From: Psychrobacter jeotgali
GTDB taxonomy: Bacteria > Pseudomonadota > Gammaproteobacteria > Pseudomonadales > Moraxellaceae
Direction: 5' to 3'
Assembly: GCF_904846315.1 (NCBI RefSeq)
Contig: NZ_CAJHAF010000001.1
Coordinates: 558,001 to 622,000 of the forward strand
DNA: 64,000 nt
Positions 1 through 8,084 of this stretch are shown piece by piece (positions within the stretch are counted from its first letter, which is position 1; every line of letters begins with the position of its first letter). Made by a program: the position numbers and the translations under genes. The notes beneath the pieces are model-generated. The model saw nothing but the letters and a program-made list of their open reading frames with translations. It made no database searches and was not told the origin of the DNA.

Positions 1-46
1 CAAAAACTTTCAAACAACTAATTCCATACATTACCTAGGCTGGTAT

Positions 47-949
47 ATGGCAAATTATGGCGTGCGACTTTTCCCAAACTATCTATTTATCGTGGAAGCT
101 CCGGGTAAGGTCAAATCGCTTAAAAATATTTTGAAAAGTGACTATATTGTGTATGCCACCGGGGGTGCTATTACTAATATGGATCTTGAAGATGCTTCAT
201 TTGAGACAGCAGGGCAACAGTTGCGGCCTCAGTATCAACTTACGTCCAATGGAGAAAAAACACTTAAGAAGATTTTGACAGAAGGGTCACGTGTCCAAAA
301 AATCTATTTGGCTACGGATGATGATAACGTTGGTGAGACCATCGCTTGGCATTTACGTCACCATACAAAACAAAGAGAACCACAGCTTATCGAGAAAATT
401 GAGCGAGTAGCGCTACGATCGATTACTGAAGAAGGGGTCAAAGAGGCTATAAGTAATTCAAGAGAAATTAGTAAGCCCCAAGTAACTGCCGAGATAGCTC
501 GTCAAATTATAGATCGCTGGCTAGCGCAGTACATGATGCAGCTTCTATCAGAGAAATTGCCGAATGATCATGTCGGCAAAAAAGGCATGGGACGTGTCAA
601 AGCGGTGATATTGGATTTGATAGCGAAGCATGAAGAAAGCGTAAAGCGTCGCAAATCAAGTGCCTTGAAAGTAAAGCTAACCGTCAATAATCGACAAGTA
701 AGTGGGTACATACAGAATGTGCCCAAAGATTATTTGGAAAAGGTAGCAAGGCATATTAATAGTATGGGCGAGCCTATTGATGGAGATAGTCAAAAATATA
801 GGCTGGTAGATGTACAAACTGAAGAGGTAAGTTGTGAGCCTTTTAATCGCTCAACCTTGGATGTGATGTCATTAGCTTGGCAGCGTTATGGTATAAAACC
901 GGCAGCAACCATGCGTATATTACAACGCTTGTATGAAGGGAATATATAA
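47..949 (+). CDS. Type IA topoisomerase-like protein, TOPRIM part (part 1 of 3)
   Basis: 300 aa. Near the N-terminus (about residues 14-29) is FIVEAPGKVKSLKNIL, the equivalent of the IVESPAKAKTI start of the TOPRIM domain with its catalytic Glu. At about residues 89-102 is LATDDDNVGETIAWH, the acidic DxD/GE motif; the usual DREGE reads DNVGE, so the conserved Arg is lost. GMGRVKAVILDLI (about residues 180-192) matches the SAGRVQSVALRLI helix. The protein stops at RLYEGNI, which in TopA comes just before the catalytic GxITYxRT motif. That motif is absent here and instead begins the ORF at 1805. A normal TopA core is about 600 aa in one chain, so this is only the first part. The ATG at 47 is the only convenient start, and upstream context is outside the window. 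It heads a tight + strand operon, 9 nt before the next gene. Family match is clear; activity is unknown. Confidence 0.8.
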   Translation: MANYGVRLFPNYLFIVEAPGKVKSLKNILKSDYIVYATGGAITNMDLEDASFETAGQQLRPQYQLTSNGEKTLKKILTEGSRVQKIYLATDDDNVGETIAWHLRHHTKQREPQLIEKIERVALRSITEEGVKEAISNSREISKPQVTAEIARQIIDRWLAQYMMQLLSEKLPNDHVGKKGMGRVKAVILDLIAKHEESVKRRKSSALKVKLTVNNRQVSGYIQNVPKDYLEKVARHINSMGEPIDGDSQKYRLVDVQTEEVSCEPFNRSTLDVMSLAWQRYGIKPAATMRILQRLYEGNI

Positions 950-958
950 GGAAGTTAT

Positions 959-1801
959 ATGACAAATAGTGCCCATGATAATATCTCAATTATCGATAAA
1001 GATGCCCTTGAACACATTCATGATAGTGATATGCGCAAAATATATCAGTTGATTGAAGATATGCAGGCAAGTGAGAAGCTGGGGGCTGCCCATTTAATAC
1101 AGCAAAAAATACAGTTAGATATGCCAAAAGACGACAGTGATTTGTTCATATATCTACAAAGCAACATGGTAATGAATGAGGGCTGGCTAGCCGGACCATT
1201 AGGAGCGTTTTTCGATGTTGAGCAATCAAGCTGTCTTACACATGAGGATATTAAAGCGATAGAAAATGGCGACTTTCAAATACAAATAGATTTATTTGAT
1301 GAGGCGGAGACTTTATCCTTAACTAAACTTTTGCAGCAGATGGATGTTTTTGAGGCAGGTCGCCCTTCAACAGTAGCAGGCATCATCGAGGATTTGATGC
1401 AAAAAAGCGAGCTGATTGACATATCATTAGAAGGCGATGCCGTTAAAATGACACCGCAAGGATATGAGGTTCACCAAGTGCTTCAAACTCATTTAGCGAA
1501 AATTGCAAACGTAGAGTGGAATAGCCAGTTTGTGTCCCATCTATCACAAATTGAAATAGGGGAGTGCGATGCTGACTCTGTTATTTTTGAGGTGCTTAAA
1601 ACTTTGTACGGCGAAGAAGAAGCCGAATCCTTAAAGCAGCTAAGTTGGACAGATCCCGATGTGTTGTATGAGCTGCAAACCGCATCTCAAAGTATGGGCA
1701 TAATATCAAAGGGCTCAGACAGCAACCCTAAGAAAAGTGAAGACGATAGGCAGAATAAGTCTCGGCAAAATTATGATCATGATTATAGCCATGGATTATA
1801 A
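959..1801 (+). CDS. Type IA topoisomerase-like protein, C-terminal RPST part (part 2 of 3)
   Basis: 280 aa, acidic. The middle carries EAGRPSTVAGIIEDLMQKSE (about residues 131-150), the RPSTYASII motif near the end of the type IA topoisomerase core. MTPQGYEVHQVL follows, corresponding to the PTELGxxVxxxL stretch, then the region matching the DxxFTAxMExxLDxIA segment and a final EVLKTLYG. Before RPST, ETLSLTKLLQQM aligns with the usual YTEASLIKALE helix. In a normal TopA this segment lies after the catalytic tyrosine domain; here it is encoded before it. The last 35 residues are a charged low-complexity tail (KGSDSNPKKSEDDRQNKS). It starts 9 nt after the TOPRIM ORF with GGAAGT upstream of the ATG, and is separated from the next ORF by only GCT. 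Presumably it assembles with the flanking products. Confidence 0.72.
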   Translation: MTNSAHDNISIIDKDALEHIHDSDMRKIYQLIEDMQASEKLGAAHLIQQKIQLDMPKDDSDLFIYLQSNMVMNEGWLAGPLGAFFDVEQSSCLTHEDIKAIENGDFQIQIDLFDEAETLSLTKLLQQMDVFEAGRPSTVAGIIEDLMQKSELIDISLEGDAVKMTPQGYEVHQVLQTHLAKIANVEWNSQFVSHLSQIEIGECDADSVIFEVLKTLYGEEEAESLKQLSWTDPDVLYELQTASQSMGIISKGSDSNPKKSEDDRQNKSRQNYDHDYSHGL

Positions 1802-1804
1802 GCT

Positions 1805-3103
1805 ATGGGATATATTACCTATCCACGAACTAGTGGCTCAGCCAAAGATATTAAGCGTGCTGAGCATGTATTGTTATTGATTGAACGATTACTACAACAC
1901 TTTAATCCTAGTGATTTAAATTTATTACTATCTTTGGTATCTCGCATAGGGTGGGGGAATCTACCAGCGGCCCTGCGTGCCCGATTATTGCGACTGCTTT
2001 ATTACAATCTGTTTGCAAAAATTCAGGCACAGAAGATAGATGATGCTAGCGTAGCTACCAGCCTAATACAGTCAGTCACAAAAGCACTGGTCGACATTGC
2101 GCTGCAGCTGCCTGCTTTGTCTGATTCATCTGACTTATTAGATATGGCGCTACATGAGCGAATAAATAAAACGCTACAGGTGTCGGTATCGCATAGGCTG
2201 GCGACTCAAGGTAAGCGCTACGAGCAAGAGATATTGATATTTGATAATGGTATCCACGTTATTTTAACCGCTTGTGCTAGCCGTGACAGATATATTAATG
2301 ATCAACAGAAAGAGTTGAGAGCAGCCATAAGACTCTACGATGCGGATACTTTGCAGACACTAAAGCAGGCTCACAAAAAAGGTGTGCTGGTGACGCTCAA
2401 TTTACTATCTGACTATATTGTTAATGATAGCGACGGTGTCAATAGTAACGGCAGTGGTAATAATAACAGGGCAGAGCATTTTATAAGCTATGATTTTAAA
2501 CATATGGGTAAAGGCATGTTGGCTCATAGTGGCATTAGACGAGTAGTGTTAGACTCTATTGGTCATTATTTAGAAATCCTTCGCCAGCAAAATACCGAGT
2601 CAGCCTTGGGCTATAAACGCGCTTACCTGGTTTCTTACCCGTATTTTATAACTAGATTAATCCAAGACGGTAGGACAAATGGCTATAAAGAATTAAGCTC
2701 TAAAACAAAAGGCTTCGGCGCTTGGAGCTTTTGGGTAGAAGATAGTCAGACACAAGGCACTGAATGCCGATTCTTAACCCTGCAAATGGTGAGTATCGCG
2801 CGTCAGTTTAAGATACAAGGACATGAAGGGTCTCTATTAGAGTGGTTGGATAAAATTGAGGCTGCTTTATTTTTATTTTTTACGACAGCTCGGTATAAAA
2901 GAGGGCTCAATGGCTTGCCACGACATTATAGTAGACTAGAAGCCGAGCTTATTGCCACTGCTATAAGACAAGAGCTACAACAGCATCTTAGCCGCTTAAA
3001 TATTCCTATGACAATGACTCTTAGCAATCAGTTAGCAAGACTAGATATGGTAACAAGACTACCTGATATAAATAGCACAGAGAACAGTTATGTTTATTTT
3101 TAA
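1805..3103 (+). CDS. Protein starting at the topoisomerase IA catalytic Tyr motif (part 3 of 3), with unknown C-terminal region
   Basis: 432 aa. It begins MGYITYPRTSGSAKD, which is the type IA topoisomerase active-site motif GxITYxRTDS with the nucleophilic Tyr at residue 6 and Arg at residue 8. The next segment (about residues 55-75, LPAALRARLLRLLYYNLFAK) resembles the topoisomerase helix LYxLIWxRFxASQM. The rest, including a Ser/Asn/Gly linker near residues 205-220 and a long C-terminal half, is longer than the roughly 125 aa tyrosine domain of TopA and I do not recognise it. An active-site residue so close to the start codon is odd and argues that this chain completes a site formed with the two upstream ORF products. 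It is in the same reading frame as the preceding ORF, separated by one stop and one codon. Confidence 0.65.
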   Translation: MGYITYPRTSGSAKDIKRAEHVLLLIERLLQHFNPSDLNLLLSLVSRIGWGNLPAALRARLLRLLYYNLFAKIQAQKIDDASVATSLIQSVTKALVDIALQLPALSDSSDLLDMALHERINKTLQVSVSHRLATQGKRYEQEILIFDNGIHVILTACASRDRYINDQQKELRAAIRLYDADTLQTLKQAHKKGVLVTLNLLSDYIVNDSDGVNSNGSGNNNRAEHFISYDFKHMGKGMLAHSGIRRVVLDSIGHYLEILRQQNTESALGYKRAYLVSYPYFITRLIQDGRTNGYKELSSKTKGFGAWSFWVEDSQTQGTECRFLTLQMVSIARQFKIQGHEGSLLEWLDKIEAALFLFFTTARYKRGLNGLPRHYSRLEAELIATAIRQELQQHLSRLNIPMTMTLSNQLARLDMVTRLPDINSTENSYVYF

Positions 3104-3127
3104 TCTTATATTTGAGTTGATGTTTAA

Positions 3128-4081
3128 ATGATAAAGGATGACTTTGATTATATAACCGTTAATAAGGTGCTGTTTCAAGGTAGCGGATTTGTTTGCTTGC
3201 AGTCGTATGAAAAAGATAACAGCTTATATATGCCTCTATCTACTATCAAAAAAATGACCTTGTATGATAAATATTCACATAAAGAGACGCTTTTAACTAC
3301 CAATGTCACTTTAACGGATATTACCGTCTCTTCATTTGGTACCATTTGGGCTATTGATATGCTGGGTCACTTGTACCGCTCAAATTCTGATGGTCTTAGC
3401 GGTGCTCATTTAGATGAAAATCTTGAGATACAGGCTTATGGCTCAAAGTGGTCGTTGCAAGGCATCACTAACCAGACTCCGGTGTGCCTTATAGGTGAAA
3501 ATGATGATCTCTGGATTGCCACTCAAGAAGGTGGATTGATCCATTATGATGGTCAAGACTTTACAAAGCATTCTGGTATAAAGCAGCCTATTCGATTTAA
3601 GCGCGTTAATGGTCATTATTTTTTGATAGGCTATCATCGCCAGCTTATGCAATACGTACAAGGGCAATGGCAAACGCTAAGCTTTGATGCATCGGTACCA
3701 GCAGATATACCCATTAATGATTTGACTATGGTTAATGGTCATTTACTAGTAGTATCTAATTTAGGCTTAATCTTGTACCAACAATCAGACAACGTATTTT
3801 CCATATTACGCTACACTGCAAATATCCCTTGGTTTGGCTGTGATGCGCTTCAAGATACAGTATATTTGGCTGGTGGTAGTAGCGGTGCTTATCAGTTATC
3901 TCTAAATACTGACGAGCTATCAGCAGATAAAAACGAGGTTATCCTAATTAAAAAAGGTCATTTTGTCGCAGTGACTGTATTGGGTCGCAGAGTAGTATTT
4001 TTACAAGCGCTTACTAGCAGTGCCAACTTTGTGTGCCACATCCCTTTTAAACAAAATCGCTGGTTTCTGGTGCATACTTGA
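3128..4081 (+). CDS. Beta-propeller-like protein in the topoisomerase operon
   Basis: 317 aa, no signal peptide or membrane segment. It contains repeated beta-rich blocks of the kind seen in two-component-regulator-type or kelch-like propellers: SFGTIWAIDMLGHLYRS, ENDDLWIATQEGGLIHYDG, VVSNLGLILYQQSD and DTVYLAGGSSGAYQLS, spaced about 40-60 residues. This suggests a six- or seven-bladed propeller used as a protein-binding scaffold in the cytoplasm. It follows the third topoisomerase-like ORF by 24 nt, with the next gene about 28 nt downstream, so it is almost certainly co-transcribed. Beta-propellers are a known partner class in some bacterial conflict systems (for example the MoxR-vWA-beta-propeller ternary systems), but no MoxR ATPase or vWA protein is visible here. 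Function unknown. Confidence 0.6.
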   Translation: MIKDDFDYITVNKVLFQGSGFVCLQSYEKDNSLYMPLSTIKKMTLYDKYSHKETLLTTNVTLTDITVSSFGTIWAIDMLGHLYRSNSDGLSGAHLDENLEIQAYGSKWSLQGITNQTPVCLIGENDDLWIATQEGGLIHYDGQDFTKHSGIKQPIRFKRVNGHYFLIGYHRQLMQYVQGQWQTLSFDASVPADIPINDLTMVNGHLLVVSNLGLILYQQSDNVFSILRYTANIPWFGCDALQDTVYLAGGSSGAYQLSLNTDELSADKNEVILIKKGHFVAVTVLGRRVVFLQALTSSANFVCHIPFKQNRWFLVHT

Positions 4082-4109
4082 TAAGTTGCTGTTGCTATGG
4101 AGGCTGGCT

Positions 4110-4769
4110 ATGTTTGAAGAGGTATTAACACCTAAAGACAGTGCTTTTTTTGACTGGGATTATACGGCCGATGAGTGTATTGAGCAGCTAGAGCAATTAG
4201 CCTATAGTGATGATACTGATTTGTCTTTTATCTGTGAGTGGGTTGCTTTATCGCTTGAGACGCAGTCAGTTGCGTATTACAAACAGGATTATGAAGCAGT
4301 AGCAAATTTGCTAGATGCAATAGCCTCTATTGTTTTGTTAATAGACATCAAACGCTTATCAGAATATCCATTTCTACTCCATACTGGTCTGCGCGCTTTA
4401 ATGTCACAGACCCATCAGAAAGTAAACACCAGCTATTTGTTAGCGCTATATCGCTTGTTACCTTCAATACCAGATCCAAAAACTCTAGACATCTATGTTA
4501 TGTTCCAATGCCACTTTGGCTTTACGCATGTACTAAGTCGCTGGAGAGAGAACTTTAATCACCATGCTAATGAAAATGGGTGGTCAGATTACAATGCAGT
4601 GCAGCTTGACGTTGGTATAAACTTAATCAAAACACGCATTCATAAAGAGCCAGCGTTGTTGACTAAATTAGATGAACAGTTTTCGGACTATATTTTAGCC
4701 TTAGAGGATTCGCCATTAGCAGCTGAATGGTTTCCTTGGTTACCTTGGTTTATTTCTCAAGAAATGTGA
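4110..4769 (+). CDS. Hypothetical protein, last gene of the topoisomerase-like operon
   Basis: 219 aa from the ATG at 4110, which has ATGGAGG a few bases upstream. A longer reading from 4020 overlaps the previous gene and lacks a ribosome binding site. The protein is acidic, predicted helical and soluble, begins MFEEVLTPKDSAFFDWDY and ends with a Trp/Pro-rich AEWFPWLPWFISQEM. I recognise no domain. Its close spacing to the propeller gene suggests an accessory subunit of the same system. No clear terminator is seen just downstream, where a decayed lipoprotein gene lies on the other strand. Confidence 0.55.
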   Translation: MFEEVLTPKDSAFFDWDYTADECIEQLEQLAYSDDTDLSFICEWVALSLETQSVAYYKQDYEAVANLLDAIASIVLLIDIKRLSEYPFLLHTGLRALMSQTHQKVNTSYLLALYRLLPSIPDPKTLDIYVMFQCHFGFTHVLSRWRENFNHHANENGWSDYNAVQLDVGINLIKTRIHKEPALLTKLDEQFSDYILALEDSPLAAEWFPWLPWFISQEM

Positions 4770-4859
4770 TGAGTGATATATTTTGGTAATTTCCTAGGTT
4801 TCTGAACTAAGCATAACGCTTTGCAGCTTGAGTTTATGTCAGGCCACAAAGTATAGAAC

Positions 4860-5057
4860 GGTATTAATTTACGTCAAGCCGGATACCTTCTAAATGAGGT
4901 TAAGTAGCATTTCCCTTGCTGTACGCCTGTAGCAAAGCTATCGACTAGTCTCATTGCTCTTTTCCTACCGTACTGCCCATCGTCTAGCTCTCAGCGCAGC
5001 CAGATAAAGTCATATGCCGATAATAGCGAGTATTGGTATTGCTTTATTTGCTTTCAT
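4860..5057 (-). pseudogene. Remnant of a small lipoprotein gene
   Basis: Reading the minus strand from 5057 gives MKANKAIPILAIIGI, a typical lipoprotein signal peptide, then a stop. A one-base shift continues as MTLSGCAES, a perfect lipobox (LSGC). A further shift opens DDGQYGRKRAMRLVDSFATG and about 15 more codons before a stop. At least two frameshifts are needed, so it is not functional. It occupies most of the interval between the operon ending at 4769 and the lipoprotein gene ending near 5143; nothing else is visible there. Confidence 0.4.
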
Positions 5058-5142
5058 AATTTAGCCCATTAATTTTTTAGATTTGAGATGCTTTAAAGAT
5101 CAAAGGTACAAGTGACATCATTATAGTCAGCATCTGAGGTTC

Positions 5143-5853
5143 TCAAATTGATAAGCGCCTGCTTATAGCTGGACTCAAAAAAGTATCTAAGCTTTTGGCA
5201 ATACCGACATCGCTTGAAGTGCCAGCATTGGCTTGGTCTATGATGGAATAGATATAAAGTGGCTGATGTCCAGGCTTTTCCCATTTATAAAACTGTTGTG
5301 AGAAAAGCTCGTTTTCGCCTTTATCGCAGTTTGACTTTACTCGAGTAAGCTCACTTTCTCTAAATAGATCTTCAAGTTTATACACGGCGCTACCGGTCTC
5401 ATCCTCCATAACCGCTTGACCTGAACCAATCGTTATTATCTCTGGCTGCTCTTGAGTACCATAAACTGCTATACCACCATAGTTGTCTAAACCTCCTCTA
5501 ATTGAGTAGCTAGGGTCTTCGGGTAGATGTTCGTTCTGAGCAGGTGTTTTGCTATACCACTCCTTGATATCAGGCGTATCCGCTAGTGATTTCCAACTCC
5601 AATTTGTATTAGGCTCTAATGCTAGATAATCAGTAACCTGAGCAAACCTAGGAGGGTTTTCATCAACCACTTCAATGACCTCTGCTACAGGCTCATCTAT
5701 AGCATCTGATTCAGTAGCGACAGTGTCTGTAGGTATTATCGCTTCAGGAGTAGCGACTTCAGTCGTTTCCTCTACCGGTGTTTTGTCAGAGCAGCCTGTG
5801 AGAGCAATTAGGCCAGTTAAGACAAATACAGATAAAACATGATTGGCTTGCAT
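5143..5853 (-). CDS. Lipoprotein of unknown function, C-terminus probably frameshifted
   Basis: 236 aa from the ATG at 5853, which has AAGGA about 7 nt upstream; an upstream TTG would add 7 residues. The signal peptide ends in a lipobox (IALTGC), followed by an acidic Thr/Glu/Val linker (about residues 20-65) and a globular domain ending LDTFLSPAISRRLSI. The last 12 residues look unnatural. The overlapping frame after a run of six A (5177-5182 on the + strand) reads FESSYKQALINLRTSDADYN and ends at 5093, which looks much more like a native C-terminus. A one-base slip in the homopolymer would join the two. It is part of a patch of exported proteins; no functional domain recognised. Confidence 0.6.
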   Translation of the reverse strand: MQANHVLSVFVLTGLIALTGCSDKTPVEETTEVATPEAIIPTDTVATESDAIDEPVAEVIEVVDENPPRFAQVTDYLALEPNTNWSWKSLADTPDIKEWYSKTPAQNEHLPEDPSYSIRGGLDNYGGIAVYGTQEQPEIITIGSGQAVMEDETGSAVYKLEDLFRESELTRVKSNCDKGENELFSQQFYKWEKPGHQPLYIYSIIDQANAGTSSDVGIAKSLDTFLSPAISRRLSI

Positions 5854-5972
5854 AAAAAAATCCTTAAAATACAAATCTGAGTAATAAACTTAAATATTTG
5901 AATTTAATCATTAATGAGTCAAGACCAGTAGTAGGTTTAGAGACTGATCTCAACCGGTAAGTAGGTTACGCT

Positions 5973-6923
5973 CTATCGACAAGCTACTTTTTTATCTGAC
6001 TTGTTGATGCATACTGTTTTATCATTGATTGTCGCCACTTCTGCGACGTTATCTTCAAAAATAAAGTAGCTTGCACCCATATAGTTAACGCTATAGCGCT
6101 CAACATTATCATCTGAATATTTAAAAGGAACCATCGTCTTATTCGCACCATTAATGAAACCCCACTTGCCATTCTTTAATACACCAGCGACGCCTTCACT
6201 AAATGGACGTATCTCATCATAGACGAAGGGGATAGCGACTTTACCGGATTTAGTAATATAACCCCACTTATCACCTTTTTTCATGCCCGCTAAGCCTTGC
6301 GAGAAGCCGTAAACACCGCCAAAGTGACCGTTAGTACCATCATACTTAGGGGCAATAACTTCTTTACCATTTTTATCAATAAAGCCCCATTTGTAAGACT
6401 TCGACATGACTGGTGCCATGCCTTCGCTAATTGACTTTATAGCTGCATATTTATCGTTGAAAGGCATAATGACTTTATTAGAGGTGTCGATGATGCCTAA
6501 CTTACCGTTTTTCTTGACTAAAATACGTCCATTCGAGACAGGCTCAGACCACGTTTCGTCGTATTTATTATTAGGGTCTCGCATACTATCGTAAACGGTT
6601 GGTATCACCAGTTTACCTTGGGTATTCATATAACCCACTTTACCGTTCTTCATTACCGCAAAAATATCTTCATTAATGCTATAAAAATTTATATCGTCAT
6701 ATCCTTTCGAACTTACTAAAGCTTTACCTTGCTTATCTAATAAGGTTTGAACGCTATAATCAGAGTTGAAGCCAATATAGTATTGGGAGTCTGCAGTACA
6801 GTAAACTTCTTCATAATTCGTTTTGGGTGGCTGACACTCCTCATAAGCTTGCGCAGGTATCGCATAAACGCTAAGACTAAGTAGAGCGGCTAGAGGTAGC
6901 AAACGGGCAGGGGATAAGATCAT
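5973..6923 (-). CDS. Exported WG-repeat protein
   Basis: 316 aa. The N-terminal signal peptide (LPLAALLSLSVYAIPAQA, cleavage after about residue 26) is followed by a Cys-containing segment. Next come at least five WG-type repeats of about 30-40 residues: NGKVGYMNTQGKLVIPTVYD, NGKLGIIDTSNKVIMPF, YKWGFIDKNGKEVIAPKYD, DKWGYITKSGKVAIPFVYD and GKWGFINGANKTMVPFKY. WG repeats form beta-rich binding surfaces, but the ligand is not known in general. GGAAT lies ahead of the ATG at 6923. The region upstream (to 7161) has no gene. A broken relative of the same repeat family lies at 7162-7884. Confidence 0.8.
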   Translation of the reverse strand: MILSPARLLPLAALLSLSVYAIPAQAYEECQPPKTNYEEVYCTADSQYYIGFNSDYSVQTLLDKQGKALVSSKGYDDINFYSINEDIFAVMKNGKVGYMNTQGKLVIPTVYDSMRDPNNKYDETWSEPVSNGRILVKKNGKLGIIDTSNKVIMPFNDKYAAIKSISEGMAPVMSKSYKWGFIDKNGKEVIAPKYDGTNGHFGGVYGFSQGLAGMKKGDKWGYITKSGKVAIPFVYDEIRPFSEGVAGVLKNGKWGFINGANKTMVPFKYSDDNVERYSVNYMGASYFIFEDNVAEVATINDKTVCINKSDKKVACR

Positions 6924-7161
6924 GATACATATTCCTTATGATTAGTTAAGATTTTGATTGGACTTAGTTTACCTTCAAAATTATAATGACTGATTTGGCC
7001 TTAAAACCGACGATCTGACGAACGGTAATTCTAGTCGAGTCTCTAAAACAGCGGTTTACAGCTGAATAAAATAAAAATATAAAGTTTTTTGATAAAAACT
7101 TGATTTTAGATTTAGATAAAGACTGTTTTCTCAATTCGTTATTGCTTGTATGAATAAAACT

Positions 7162-7884
7162 CTATTGAAGCAAATCAGAGAAGTTCTCATATTTCTTACG
7201 TTTAAGCTCTTTACCTTTTTTATCGATAGTAATATCCGTTACTTGGCCATTCTCACCGTCTTGATAGACATCGATAGTGCCGTTTTCAAAATAGCTGCCA
7301 ATGACATCGGGTGAGTCGCCCATAGGATAGATATAGACCTGATCATAGTTGGGTACGATGACGACATTGCCTAAGGTATTTATAAATTCCCAGCTAGTGT
7401 TTTCGTAAGTCCCCTTTGGCAATAGTAGCTTGGCCTTTAAAGAAGTCTTTAGCATCTAAGAAACAGTTATAATCTGCTGCGATATCTACGAGTATGACTA
7501 GCTCACCTATACTGTTGACGTAACCGATCATATAAGCACCTTCAGAATTTGTATTTGAGTTGTTCTTAAGGTATGCCATCCCTTCATTAAAACTGCCGCA
7601 AAAGTCATATTTTGCTTTTACGGCACGTTGCCTGCTTCACTCTTAAAGCTGCATTGTTCTGAGTACTTGCCATTGACTATAGCGTAGTGAACTAAATCAG
7701 CAGTAACTTCAGGCTTTGTCTCATCTTCTAATATGGTTACTGGCCCTACTGGTACTTCGGTTTATTCGACTACATTATCAGTGGTTACGATATTAGTTTC
7801 ATAAGCTGTAGCATCATTGTTACTGCAATCAATGAGAGCAAAAGCTGTGATTATTGACAGCGTCAATAGTTTCGTTCGCAACAT
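7162..7884 (-). pseudogene. Broken WG-repeat lipoprotein
   Basis: Translating the minus strand from 7884 gives MLRTKLLTLSIITAFALIDC, a lipoprotein signal peptide with a degenerate lipobox. The acidic/Thr-rich linker contains an in-frame TAA (after DNVVE), then EVPVGPVTILEDETKPEVTA continues in frame. A second lesion near 7620 shifts into FNEGMAYLKNN and GYVNSIGELVI, which is WG-repeat-like. A third, at the GGGG run near 7413-7416 (minus strand), shifts into TYENTSWEFINTLGNVVIVP and on to the end at 7162. At least three inactivating lesions separate clear remnants of one 240-residue lipoprotein related to the WG-repeat protein downstream. Confidence 0.65.
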
Positions 7885-7927
7885 GCTATTTACCTTAGTT
7901 TCTCAAAAACAACTAAGGTAAATAGCA
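7884..7927. repeat. 17-bp perfect inverted repeat at the start codon of the broken lipoprotein gene
   Basis: TGCTATTTACCTTAGTT (7884-7900) and its exact reverse complement (7911-7927) flank a 10-nt loop. The left arm begins at the start codon of the pseudogene, so in its mRNA the hairpin would bury the ribosome binding site. No T tract follows on either strand, so it is not a normal terminator. Confidence 0.7.
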
Positions 7928-8084
7928 ATATTTTGTTTGCTTTTGTTCTAGAGGTGAGACAAGTCAAGTTTTTCCTAAAGCGTTTTACATTAAATCATAC
8001 AAGTGAGTACTTAAAAATTTGAATTGAATGAAGGTTTTAATCTGAATTTTCTACATAGCACAGAAACGTCACCTGTGGAAAGCT

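Noticed and set aside
47..3103. The three topoisomerase ORFs as one gene broken by stop mutations
   Set aside because: The RPST part comes before the tyrosine motif, an order no point mutation or frameshift can produce, and the second and third ORFs have plausible starts.
5093..5284. Independent small minus strand ORF
   Set aside because: It overlaps the lipoprotein in another frame and only its last 30 residues look protein-like; better explained as the frameshifted C-terminus of that gene.
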